From the NCBI GenBank assembly GCA_948567375.1, contig OX419757.1:14956974-15020973 (forward strand): 64,000 nucleotides of DNA, in the 5' to 3' direction. Below are positions 34,364 through 43,949 of this stretch, piece after piece (position 1 is the first letter of the stretch; the number at the start of each line of letters is the position of its first letter). The notes beneath the pieces are model-generated. The model did not search any database. It saw only the letters and a list, made by a program, of their open reading frames with translations, and was not told where the DNA came from. The stretch is from Lunularia cruciata. Lineage: Eukaryota; Streptophyta; Marchantiopsida; Lunulariales; Lunulariaceae. The position numbers were made by a program, and so were the translations under genes.

Positions 34364-35671
34364 CTATTCACTATCAATAGAGTATGATGGACGTTGAACC
34401 TGAGTGAGCACTTTAAAATAGTTACTTATTTCCTCAAGACTTTTCCCTACTTGTATGAGACTCATTTTGATTTCATGAGTGCGCTTTGATTCTAAACTCT
34501 TCTCCTTAAATTTGTGTTTGTCTGCTCTAGCTTTCCTTTTATCTGCGCTCAATTTTTTCTCTATTTCAATTTTCATCTTCTTTGTCTCTAATCTAACGTG
34601 CTCTGCTTCCATTCTCATCATTGTTTTCTCTCTCTTCTTCATGTTGGTGGCTTCTAGTTCAGCTAGTCGTAACCTCTCTCTGGATTCTATACTATCTGCC
34701 TTTAACATGGTAATTTTTGCTAAATCATGAGACAATGACATACTTGGTGACAACTTGGGTACCTTACTTGCAGATATTCCACCTTTCCTCCTCTTTGGGT
34801 CACGTTCCCCTTCTTGGTCTGCATAATCGGATCCATCTCTTGTAGAATTTAAAGGCGGTGGTGGTGTAATGAAAGGCGAGTCCTCGGTCGGTGGAACAAA
34901 TGGAGACTCATCCTCTAGTGATAGGATTCCATTCTCCATGTGACTTGCTAAAATTTCCACCCCTTGGGTGTTTGCGACCAACTAAGTGCCCGAGTTAGGG
35001 AGCACGACCTCTGGAGGAGATGAGAATTGGGAGCACTCTTGCGCACCTTCATGGACTTCTTCCTTGCCAGCCTTGCAAATCTCGCTCAAATTAGGATTAC
35101 AATCTCCTAAACTTACCATTGCTGGTGGACTTATGTTTGCTCTGCTCCCAAACATGGCTTCCATTCTTGCAAAATGTGTGCACATTCCATTTAATTTATC
35201 TTCTATAGTTCTCCACCCTTTGCCATATTCCTTCTCGGTGAGACCTTCTCCCGTAGCCTTGTTCTTAAGTTCTCGAGTTTCTTTGTATTGTTTCATGTAC
35301 CGCAACCATTTCTTGTAAAGTCTGTCACCTGTCATAGAAGTAGGAAATTCGATACCCTCTTTAATCAAAAAGGTTGCCATGAAACTAAATGCGGTCGGTT
35401 TCTGAATGGGCTTTTTGCAATTCCCACCATGAATTTGTGCAAAATGATCGGGGTCCTCCAAATAATCCAGTATTTGGCTGTAATGGTGTGTTGCCATGCA
35501 AAATTGTTCATCCTCCTTGGTTTTGCCAAGCACAGAAGAAGCCATCCCCAACGAGTCTCCAAATTTCCCTAATGGCTGTTGAGGTTGCAAATCCAAAGAT
35601 TACTCTATAGGTCCCGGAGCAACGTCGATAAGGGAGTCTCCTACGCTAAAACGCGGTACTTGATCTCCCAT
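34364..35671 (-). pseudogene. Harbinger-associated Myb/SANT-like DNA-binding protein, two in-frame stops
   Basis: Minus-strand ATG at 35671 (MGDQVPRFSVGDSL), final stop at 34364-34366, about 435 codons in a single frame. It is interrupted only by TAA at 35602-35600 and TAG at 34984-34982. The N-terminal half has the trihelix/Myb-SANT-like pattern of Harbinger ORF1: FMATFLIKEGIEFPTSMTGD, LYKKWLRYMKQY, GKGWRTIEDKL. The C-terminal half has a basic patch (DPKRRKGG, possible nuclear signal) and a long Lys/Glu-rich coiled coil. In this superfamily the partner binds element ends and helps bring in the transposase. Its convergent position toward the transposase fits an element-encoded partner. Confidence 0.87.
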
Positions 35672-36141
35672 TGCAAAAATTTTGTTGCACTCTTAGTGTG
35701 AGAATCATCGCACTCTAATCAATTTCTTGGTTGCCGCACGGCGGCACTGATCATTTCCCACACCAATGCGAAACTACAAAACCGCCGTTACTTGCCTGAA
35801 AACTCGCACATTTGCTCCAGAGGGTGGTGAATTTCAGTTTACAAATTTGAATTGTTGGGCGGGGCCATTTTGGATCTTGAATACGAAACCAGATCATCAA
35901 TATGTGACTAAATGATTACGTTGCCACCCTCTTGAGGAACACGTCACTCCTTCTGACAATCATTTATTTAGTTACGGCATTCCAAAACATCCGTAACATA
36001 TGATTTGATTTTTATAAATGAATGCAATTTGCTAAATATATCCCTTAATTGAAGTTACAGAGCGTTCAGTTATTACAATCTTGTATCGTTACAGAGTTCA
36101 CTAAAAATTATTACGAAGTTTGTTATCCCGTAGACATCGTC

Positions 36142-36163
36142 AAACCTATTTCTGAAACCCCCT
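36142..36163 (-). repeat. Right terminal inverted repeat
   Basis: Ends ...CTATTTCTGAAACCCCCT at 36163. Repeated GTTACAGAG-type motifs lie just inside at 36055-36100. Confidence 0.82.
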
Positions 36164-36269
36164 ATTGTACACACTTCACAACCAGAGGCCCCCATAAGAT
36201 GGTGAAGTACTGTAATGTAGGTGTAAAATGCCAAAACAAGCTGGGTTAAGAGCTCAATTCTCGGTGCGC

Positions 36270-36341
36270 TTTGCAAAACTTGAGAGAATGGTAAAAGTCA
36301 ATGAAAAAATTTTGCAAAACTTGAGAGAATGGTAAAAGTCA
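36270..36341 (+). repeat. 31-bp direct repeat outside the Harbinger element
   Basis: Units 36270-36300 and 36311-36341 (each starts TTTGCAAAACTTGAGAGAAT) are identical, 41 bp apart start to start. Confidence 0.9.
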
Positions 36342-36737
36342 CAGGAGAAAATGTTATTTTGCTGGTGGAATCCGAGCAAAATATAGTTTAGATTAAGGTC
36401 TATTGTAGAGCACAAAGAAGCGAGATGATAATTTTGAAGTTAAATGTATCCAACATATAATTTTATATAAGTAACGTAGGTATCTGATTGAAGGTCACAT
36501 TCTCGTGCTAGACGCGTTTTGGATCTCCACTCTCTGCATGTTCCATATATCTAGTTACTGTAGTTTTGTCTTGAAGACTTTCGTTCCAAAAATCCTTCCC
36601 TGATGCGGTTGATAGAATACTTTGTAATCTCCTAGTTGCGTTGTGGAAAAGAGGTACTAAGTATGGTAAGCGGGGGCCTCCTTAGCGATTCTTAGCGTGA
36701 GATTCCATTCTGCGGGAATTCCCCACGCTGAATAACT

Positions 36738-37208
36738 ATGCGCGAGTTCGTCTATACGTTGCCGGCGGAGAATCCCGGCCGTTTGAGTAAAATCCCCACG
36801 ACAGATTCTGAAGTCGAAGGGTTAACCGACATCGAAACCGGTTCCACGACAGACTTCCCGAGAAGATATTTACCGCCGTGTTGTCGTGACGTTTCGCCGA
36901 TTGGAACTAGCGAGCTTGCCTGGATCTGCCGACTGTTTCTTCTCCCGAAGGGAACTTCCCCTCTTCCCGCCCTGCTGGACAAGCGCCGACCTGTGACTCT
37001 ACCTTCCAGCTGCCATGCACAAGTCCACTCTGTCCTACCCTTACCCACTGCTCTACCCTGGCCTTGGGTAGGCTCCTGTCCCACACAATCCCACTTGCCG
37101 TCTCTTGTCGCACAGAATCGAACCCGAACACGCAACTGCAACTTGCTTCTGCAGCATCTATTTAATCATTTAACCTTCGTTTTCCTTTTTCTTTCTTTTC
37201 TTGCATAA
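36738..37208 (+). CDS. Possible open frame, no recognised domain
   Basis: 156 codons from ATG (MREFVYTLPAENPGRL) in a GC-richer, CpG-containing stretch. The C-terminal end is hydrophobic (FVFLFLSFLA). No family resemblance and no splice context, and an overlapping minus-strand frame of similar length exists, so it may be chance. If real it would be a small unknown protein. Confidence 0.2.
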   Translation: MREFVYTLPAENPGRLSKIPTTDSEVEGLTDIETGSTTDFPRRYLPPCCRDVSPIGTSELAWICRLFLLPKGTSPLPALLDKRRPVTLPSSCHAQVHSVLPLPTALPWPWVGSCPTQSHLPSLVAQNRTRTRNCNLLLQHLFNHLTFVFLFLSFLA

Positions 37209-38345
37209 ATTCAATGCGCAGGATAGTTCTGAAGAGCTCTGTCTTAGACTTCCTCGGTTCCTAAGAAGGCAAAGATATTCTTGATGAGTTGCGCTCGTCC
37301 ACTCCTTTCCTCTTATATTTTATTCATTTTCATTTGCTTCTAGGACAATTGTCACGATCACTGATCTTCGTGCAATGCCTACCGATTTGTAGACATTGAA
37401 CATATATGGTATGGATTACGTTTATAATTAAGTTGTAAGGAACCACAGGAAGTCTAAGACGAAGCTCATGCTCATGCTCAATTCATATAGTAATTTTATA
37501 CTGTACTCTTTTTGACTGTTGTGTTTCCTGGAACATTGATGAACGTTGCGTGCAATGGCATTGTCATATCCTTAAAAGAAAAATGGTACGGTATACGGTG
37601 GCAACCAGAAGATTAAAGTGATTATGCATTTCTTTTCATGTATTTTTGTTGTTCGTATGAAGATAACTACGGGATAGTTCTAGATGAACGATAGCACGTC
37701 TCTTTTCAGTTCTTTTTAACTTATAGTTTAACAAACTTGCCTGGTCGTAGCTTTTAATTCCAGCTTTCAAATCGGATCGAAGTTGGGAGTTCTTTCTACG
37801 TTTTACTGGGGCGGACTTGAGTAAGCTGATGGAAGCAAATAAAAGCTTACGTGGTGAAAATAGCAAAAAACATACATAAATCATGTCTCTTTGACTTCTA
37901 CTAGGGTACATATATTCACATGCCCACACCAGTTCTCTCGGAATGCGTTGCATTTAAAAGCCAAAGCATCCAGCGACGATTATTCGTTTAGCTTAGTCAA
38001 ATCTTATTTTGCAATTGAAGAAGTCAATTGAAAATTGAAAATGTGAATTCTAATTCGCATTGAGAAGTGTACAACTTGATTTTCCATTAATGATTTATAT
38101 ATATCTACACATATATAAACATAATACTCCGAAGGCAACGGGAAAGGAGTTACGAGGCATCACCAAATCCAAAGGAAAGAAAGAGCGCAGAGGCCCAGTC
38201 CCAAGCGAAATGAAATGGTCCAATCCTTCTAGAGCATTTGAAACAGCTCACTCTACAGTAATTTCGAAATATTTCAAGATATGATGAGGATACTTGGGAA
38301 TTCTAAAGCAAAAAGTTGTAGCTTACATGAACTCTCATATCATAT
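37209..38345. other. Stretch without recognisable gene
   Basis: Short frames on both strands, none with a motif. No terminal repeats or arrays seen. Confidence 0.45.
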
Positions 38346-38349
38346 CGAT

Positions 38350-38448
38350 ACTATTGGGGCCTAGCCCCATTTTACCCTTTTGTCTCTTCCTTGTACGGGC
38401 TTGACGGGGTTTTCCATTCTTCACCTGTACTGCGTGTCGCCCTTCTCT
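38350..38448 (+). mobile_element. 3'-end fragment (D) of the non-LTR retroelement
   Basis: Matches the last ~100 bp of copies A-C: CTATTGGGGCCTAGCCCC, then CCTTGTACGG and GTGTCGCCCTTC. A copy consisting only of the 3' end is the expected product of aborted target-primed reverse transcription. Confidence 0.85.
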
Positions 38449-39650
38449 CAGGAGCGAACATATATCAAAAGACATAGTGCTATCAAAAACAAAACCGTTA
38501 GTTGCAAGTTAAGGTTCTTTAAGTGTTAAAGTTAAAGCTAAGGTTCCACAAATGTTAAACCGTATGATATTGTCTCACCAGCATTGGATTATCACGTTAG
38601 TTCATCCTGTAGCTTGAGTTAGTGCAAGCTTAAACAATGCAGCAAAATACTCCACAACAGGTGGTTCGGCTCAGTCTCCGGTAAAGGTCTGTTGGGATTC
38701 CGAGTCATCTCACATCAGAGTCATGTTATAGAAACGAGCAAGTTGACTTGCGACATCATAAAGCCCAGCAGAAACAAAGAAACAACCCAGGAAAAGTGAA
38801 CTAAAAAGAACAGTTAGAGACCACCAATCACATCATCGAGGAAGTACTTGGATAATGTACAGCTTGTAAATCCACGGTCTCCAACACAAACAACAGCAAG
38901 AACAGCAGTGAACGGAAGGACAATAAAGCAAACAGTGGAATCATCGAAAGCATGGCTTACAGCACCATCGAAATGCATATTCTAATCACACTCACAGTGT
39001 AGTGTTTGCAAATTTTTAGCACGCTCGTAGCAGAAGGAATTACTGTACAGCAGTGTAGCGGTCTTCTAACAGTGAGCAAATCTGGACGTGTCAAGCATGT
39101 AAAGTCCCTTTCTGAAATAAGATCCTCAATTGCTCTGATTGCGTCTGGGAGAATTGACACCGACACGTGGCCACCATGCAAAGTCCTTAGCCTGAAGTGA
39201 GGGTCAATCAACATTCTTCAGATTTGGCTCCCTTACATTTATTTTGCAGGTTGGCGTGGGTTTAATTTAATAATAAAAATAATACTGTAGAGATCTGGAC
39301 ATGATAGCCAATACTGTAGAGATCTGGACATGATAGCCAAGCGCACCGAATATTATTTAATAGGAAAAGCTAAACTTCAAAGAAATGTTTATTATTTTTC
39401 TCGCGTATATGTGTCGTTATTAGAACGACTAGGTGACATTTGAAGAAGGCCTCTTTTGATACGTACGTAAGGTGGGACCAAGCCAACCGTGCAGTTTATT
39501 AACAGCTTTTGGTTTCTAGAGGATCTTTAGTCGCCAAAAGTGGGCCTTCTTCATGGGCCATACATCATTCAGCACTTGTGTGAGCTACACAATATTAAAT
39601 GGTTTTGAGAGGCAAAGGTGAAATGAAATGGGGGTAAAGTTTCATCATAT
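38449..39650. other. Unassigned sequence with a 29-bp tandem duplication
   Basis: No gene recognised; a minus-strand frame at 38957-39214 (85 codons) has no known motif. A perfect 29-bp unit (AATACTGTAGAGATCTGGAC...) occurs twice in a row at 39281-39338. Confidence 0.5.
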
Positions 39651-40015
39651 ATTATGGGGAGATGGGAGAAGAGAGGGGGAGACGTGAGTTAATTTTGATA
39701 ATGGCTGAGTGTTCTCTAGCAGGTAGCATTTGAATGAATAGTCTATTTTTTATATTTTTCAATATCGATTCCATTAGCATCTAGATTGAAAATTATGGAA
39801 AATGGAATAAAAAGTTATGAAGATTTTTTGTTTTTTTAGGGTTGAAAGTGATAATTATATATTGAGAGTGACTTGTTGGGAATTTTTATTTTCAATCTCT
39901 TGGTTTTCATGATTAAGTTCCATGAGAATTTGATTTGAAAATTTTAGAGATGGAAATTGAAAGTTATGAGAATTTATAGATTTTAGGGTTTGGAAAGATT
40001 ATTTTCTTATGTGAG

Positions 40016-40459
40016 TTGGGATGTGAAGAGTTATGGTTTTATAGATATGGAGAGATATGGAGAGGAGTATCATGTGTTACTATCATTATTCTTGTGCTAG
40101 CCATGGCTACACCTTCCCATATAGGGTCACCTAAAGCGGGTCGAGATACACCATGCCCGGTGTGTCACCGATGCTTTACCTCGCAAGGTGTAAAGACCCA
40201 TATGGGAAGGATGCACAAGGACTATGATTGGACCACTTGGGATGCCTACGTGAGACGAGCGACCACATCGACAGCAGTGACACTCGGGATTATGCACGCT
40301 TCTTCTATATCTTTGTTGATTGTTCCAAGGATACCGATCGAGTCGTGGGAGTGGTTAGCTTCTCAGGCGGGTTGCATTTTGGGATTCTTTGAGATTAGTT
40401 TTCCATGTTCACATCTATTCCATAGGCTACCCCGCACACTCCATGATGAGGCTAGATAG
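40016..40459 (+). pseudogene. Copy B N-terminal segment with C2H2 zinc finger
   Basis: 147 codons. Residues CPVCHRCFTSQGVKTHMGRM followed by His form a C-x2-C...H-x4-H finger, then HKDYDWTTWDAYVRR. An N-terminal finger of this kind is known in R2/NeSL-type non-LTR elements, where it helps bind the target DNA. The frame stops at TAG (40457-40459) and homology continues at 40475 in another segment. The true start is not certain: an upstream hydrophobic stretch (TIIILVLAMATP) may be leader translation, and the Met in that stretch is an alternative start. Confidence 0.7.
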
Positions 40460-40474
40460 GCTTTTTGCCTATCA

Positions 40475-42380
40475 TTGGATCGTTTGGCACATGATCCCTT
40501 GGACGAGTTAGCGTGCTTCATATTCCTCCTACTCCCTCGATGGTGTCTTCGTTATGCTAGAGGGGGACGTGCGGGGCATAGAGAGGTGGCGGCTAGATTT
40601 TGTCGATCCCAAGTAGGGGATTGGGCAGCCCTACAGGAGGAGTCTGTTAGGGCTACACGATTTAGGAGACAAGTATTGCCACGGGATACCACAGATTCTA
40701 CTTGATTACGACGATGTAAGACATTGGGTCAGGCGGGAGAGTTTAGTAGAGCAGCACAAGCGCTACACCCTTTGTCTATAACAAGTCCTACTGATGAGAC
40801 CATCTCTTCCCTACACTCATTGCATCATATAGCAGTAGAGGGACTACCACTAGAGGTCTTAGATTATCAGCCTGAGCAGCCTCATGTCTTGATAGGTCAC
40901 TATTTGCACAAGCATTGTGCACTACCCCTCGCCTTTCCTCAGGAGGCTTGTCAGGGATGGTTTATGAGCACCTTAGAGATTGCTTCCAGGCATATGATCC
41001 TTCTAGTGGTTTTATTGAGTTGTTTCAGGTGGCGGCAGCAGTAGCGAGAGGAGACATTCCTATGTTTGTTATTCGGGTCTTAGGTGCTAGTCGACTTCTC
41101 GTGATCAAGAAGGACACTAGAGGCATTAGACCAATTGCTATTGGAGAGATCTTTTTGCGTTTGGTCAGTCATACCATTGTCCTTCAGCATCATTCTCACT
41201 TTTGATAGCACCTTAGTCCACATCAGTTTGGAGTAGCTACACCTAGAGGATGTGAGGCTATATCTCTAGGCATTAGAGCACTCCTAGATATCCATCCGGA
41301 GTGGGTCATTCTGTAGGTGGATGTTGAGAACTCTTTTAATAGAGTCTCACGTGCATCCATCTTTAGAGAGCTTAGGGAGGCTGGTGGATCCTTGGCAAGT
41401 CTCATTCCTTTTGTGCGGTCTTTTTATGGCTCTCCTACTTCCCTTTACTACCAGCATGGTGGTTCATAGGAGGGAATCACCGTCTTGGAGTTAGCTGTTG
41501 GTACACTTCAGGGAGATCCTTTGGGAGGGGGCCCTTATTTGCCATGGCTCACTTTAGAGCTCTCTTATCTACTACTTTGGCCATGCCAAGTTGTGTATTT
41601 CCCTCCTTGGTAGATGATACACTTATCGTAGGCCTTGTAGATCAGATTAGGCAGGCCTTTGACTACTTTGACTACCAAGCTACATCTAGTAGGCTTGAGA
41701 GTCAAGGTGTCACAGTGTAGTGCATGGTCCCCTTTAGGTATCCCTCCCCACCTTGAGCTTCCAGAGGGGTGTATCACATCCACAGATGGACTTTGTGTTC
41801 TTGAAGTGCCAATAGGATTGGAGGATTTTGTCACACGCTTCTTGGACGCTGCCCTTTTAGAGGATGTTCTCCATGTGGATGACCTTCCATTACTAGGAGA
41901 TCCGTAGGTGGCATTTGGTATACTCTCTTCCAGTATTGCTCATTGCCCATCCTACCTCATCCGTACAGATCCCCCGTCATTGTCCTTCCTATCACGTCTG
42001 AGCATTTGATAGGAGGATTATAGGAGTCTTTGGTGATATTATTGGACCAGGGACTTTTGAGTGTATGATAGGGGATTTGGCACGTAGACAGACAGCTCTA
42101 CCGATCTCATGTGGTGGGGTTGGCTTGCTTTCTATGGGAGGAGATGGCACCTATAGCGTTTTTGGGTAGTTGGGCTCTCTCGGCACCCCTACTTGCCTCT
42201 CATTTTATGGTTGCTGATAGGCCGGTTTTGGAGACTTATGTGACAAAGGTGGAGGGAGGATCCTTTTCTCTCCAAGTGCCATTGCGGTAGACAAGAGATA
42301 GTCTATCACCACAAGCACAAGAGGGTTTTCCACCGTTTGCTTCACTATCGTTAGATTGGACTAGAGGTCTACAGTCTTCC
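40475..42380 (+). pseudogene. Copy B reverse transcriptase region (broken)
   Basis: Segments in changing frames: 40475-40705 (linker), 40724-41044, 40915-41205 with LVIKKDTRGIRPIAIGEIF, the motif A region near 41320 (VDVENSFN), motif B QGDPLG near 41510, and the catalytic box VDDTLIVGL near 41610-41640 with both Asp kept. Equivalent to A and C. The RT would copy element RNA at a nick. Confidence 0.78.
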
Positions 42381-43271
42381 TTGATGGAGCGACAGTGTGA
42401 GCATACGCTACATTCTCTCTTAGTCAACTCGTCCATTCCTCAGGCTACTAGAGCACGTCTACGCTCTTGCTCCGGCAAGGGTGCAGGCTCATGGATCCTA
42501 GCTCGACCATGCATTAGGGCTTTCCAACTCGCACCGGCTACTTTCTCTACAGCGATGAGGTTTTGCCTATGTTTGGTCCACCCATCTGCATCTTCACTAC
42601 TCACTTGTGAGTGTGGTTCTACACTAGATGCAGCGGCGGTCCACATGACATGGTGTCCTTTTGGAGGACAGAGGATAGCTACCCATGATGCCATTAGAGA
42701 CATAGTGTTTGCTATGGCACGAGAGAGTGGATACTTGGCTTGGAGGGAGCGTTCGTATGCATTGCAGACGACACGTGTCAGGGCAAACTTATACTTGGTC
42801 CGAGATGATCAGGTGATAGTAGCGGATGTCGTGGTCACTGACCCTACGTGGGATACAGTTTTGGAGGGAGTGATTACCCATCCCCCTGGATGGGCGGCGA
42901 GTGTAGTAGCAGGTTGCAAGGTCTCCAAGTATAGGGGCATGCAGCGAGGTCACCTCTTTGTTCCTCTAGCCTTGGATTTGTATGGAGCAATGGACACGGC
43001 ATTTGACACATTTGTCGGGGAGTGCACAAGAGCTTATCATGTTAGGCGTCATGGGGTACCACTGTCACTCTCATACTTTGTAGCATATTTTAGACAGAGT
43101 GTGTCCATTGCTCTACAGAGGGCAGTGGCTGGTGCGATCCATAGGAGAGAAATCACATTAGGTGATGTTTCTTCGGATGCTCCAGTTGTGTGTAGACCGT
43201 ACGACTTGCATGGCTCGAATATCTTAGGTGCGGTAGGGCAGATTTCTCATACTGACTCTATTGGGGCTTAG
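42381..43271 (+). pseudogene. Copy B C-terminal CCHC plus PD-(D/E)XK-like nuclease
   Basis: A 296-codon open stretch, the longest intact part of the family here. It carries CECGSTLDAAAVHMTWCPFG (C-x-C...H...C), then RIATHDAIRD. The nuclease-like core follows: DDQVIVADVVVTDPTWD, then GCKVSKYRGM (Lys and Tyr) and LFVPLALDLYGAMDTAF. This layout matches restriction-like endonucleases at the end of RLE-type non-LTR elements. It depends on upstream RT frames, which are broken, so it is part of a pseudogene. Confidence 0.75.
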
Positions 43272-43354
43272 CCCCATTACCTTTTTTGTCTCTCCCTTGT
43301 ACGGCTTGATGAGGTCTTCCCATCCTTCATTTTTCCTACACGGTTGCCTTTTTC

Positions 43355-43948
43355 TTCTCCATTAGGTCATGTGGAACATACACCAAAATCTGAAATGAAT
43401 TATATGGAGAAGGATGCAATATAATTGTCTATAGTCATGACAATTTGAAACGTAGTTGAATTCAAGTGAACCCTTATTATAAACAAAGCTAACCCTGGGG
43501 TGATGATACTCCATATGGATTGAGAAAACATCTTGTGGTTTATTTGTGGACCTTGTAGATCTTGTGGTCCCAAGTGGTGGAGGTGTCTGAAGTCACCTAA
43601 ACCATTAGATTTAGGTAACCTATTACGTGAGATAAGCCAAGTGGTTTAAAATTACTGTTAGCTCCCAACACTCAAATGCACTAATGATGGTATGTTATAT
43701 CTCTGAAATTCAACTTCTTGATTGGTAGTGATATTTGCGGTTAAAAATCATGATAGTTGTATTTGTCCAAAATTGCGTTGTGGAGAAGTCACAACTTGTG
43801 GTGTTGAGTTATCACGCATGAATAAGAAATCCATTTCTTGATAAAGCAAGCATATAAGTTCCGGATTTATGCTTATCACTCTTCAGGAGTGGAAAGTTCT
43901 CTCCGCCAAGGGAAAAAAAATTTAAGCTTACATTTGCATTTAGTAACA
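43355..43948. other. Spacer between copies B and C
   Basis: About 590 bp separating the tail-to-tail copies. No gene or repeat recognised. Confidence 0.5.
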
Positions 43949-43949
43949 A

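Larger units (their letters stand above)
26974..36163. mobile_element. PIF/Harbinger-type DNA transposon, 9.19 kb, with an extra gene
   Basis: The ends are inverted repeats: AGGGGGTTTCAAAAATAG at 26974 and, reading inward from 36163, AGGGGGTTTCAGAAATAG. The first 22 bases match with two differences. Both ends are flanked by ATT (26971-26973 and 36164-36166), a possible 3-bp target duplication, the size used by this superfamily (usually TTA/TAA). Inside are a DDE_Tnp_4-type transposase (plus strand), a Myb/SANT-like gene (minus strand) pointing toward it, and an unrecognised spliced gene between them. Two-gene Harbinger elements are usually nearer 5-6 kb, so this one is enlarged. Confidence 0.82.
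39655..43354 (+). mobile_element. Non-LTR retroelement copy B
   Basis: Best-preserved copy at both protein ends, collinear with A. The C2H2 finger (40154-40225), RT blocks (41110-41640) and CCHC plus nuclease C-terminus (42605-43020) are all present, followed by the conserved 3' UTR. The RT part has stops (one just before VDVENSF) and a frameshift in the G run after QGDPLG near 41525. No poly-A; the 3' end is GCGGTTGCC followed by a T/C-rich stretch, as in other copies. Confidence 0.85.

Noticed and set aside
37105..37125. AATCGAACCCG resembling a tRNA T-arm on the minus strand
   Set aside because: The flanking bases do not form the T stem, and no acceptor or anticodon arms can be drawn.
36738..37208. 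156-codon frame considered as a real host gene
   Set aside because: An overlapping minus-strand frame of similar length and no domain or splice context; kept only as a low-confidence entry.
42381..43271. Longest open segment in copy B considered as a stand-alone nuclease gene
   Set aside because: It is collinear with the C-terminus of broken RT frames in A and C and has no promoter or start context of its own.
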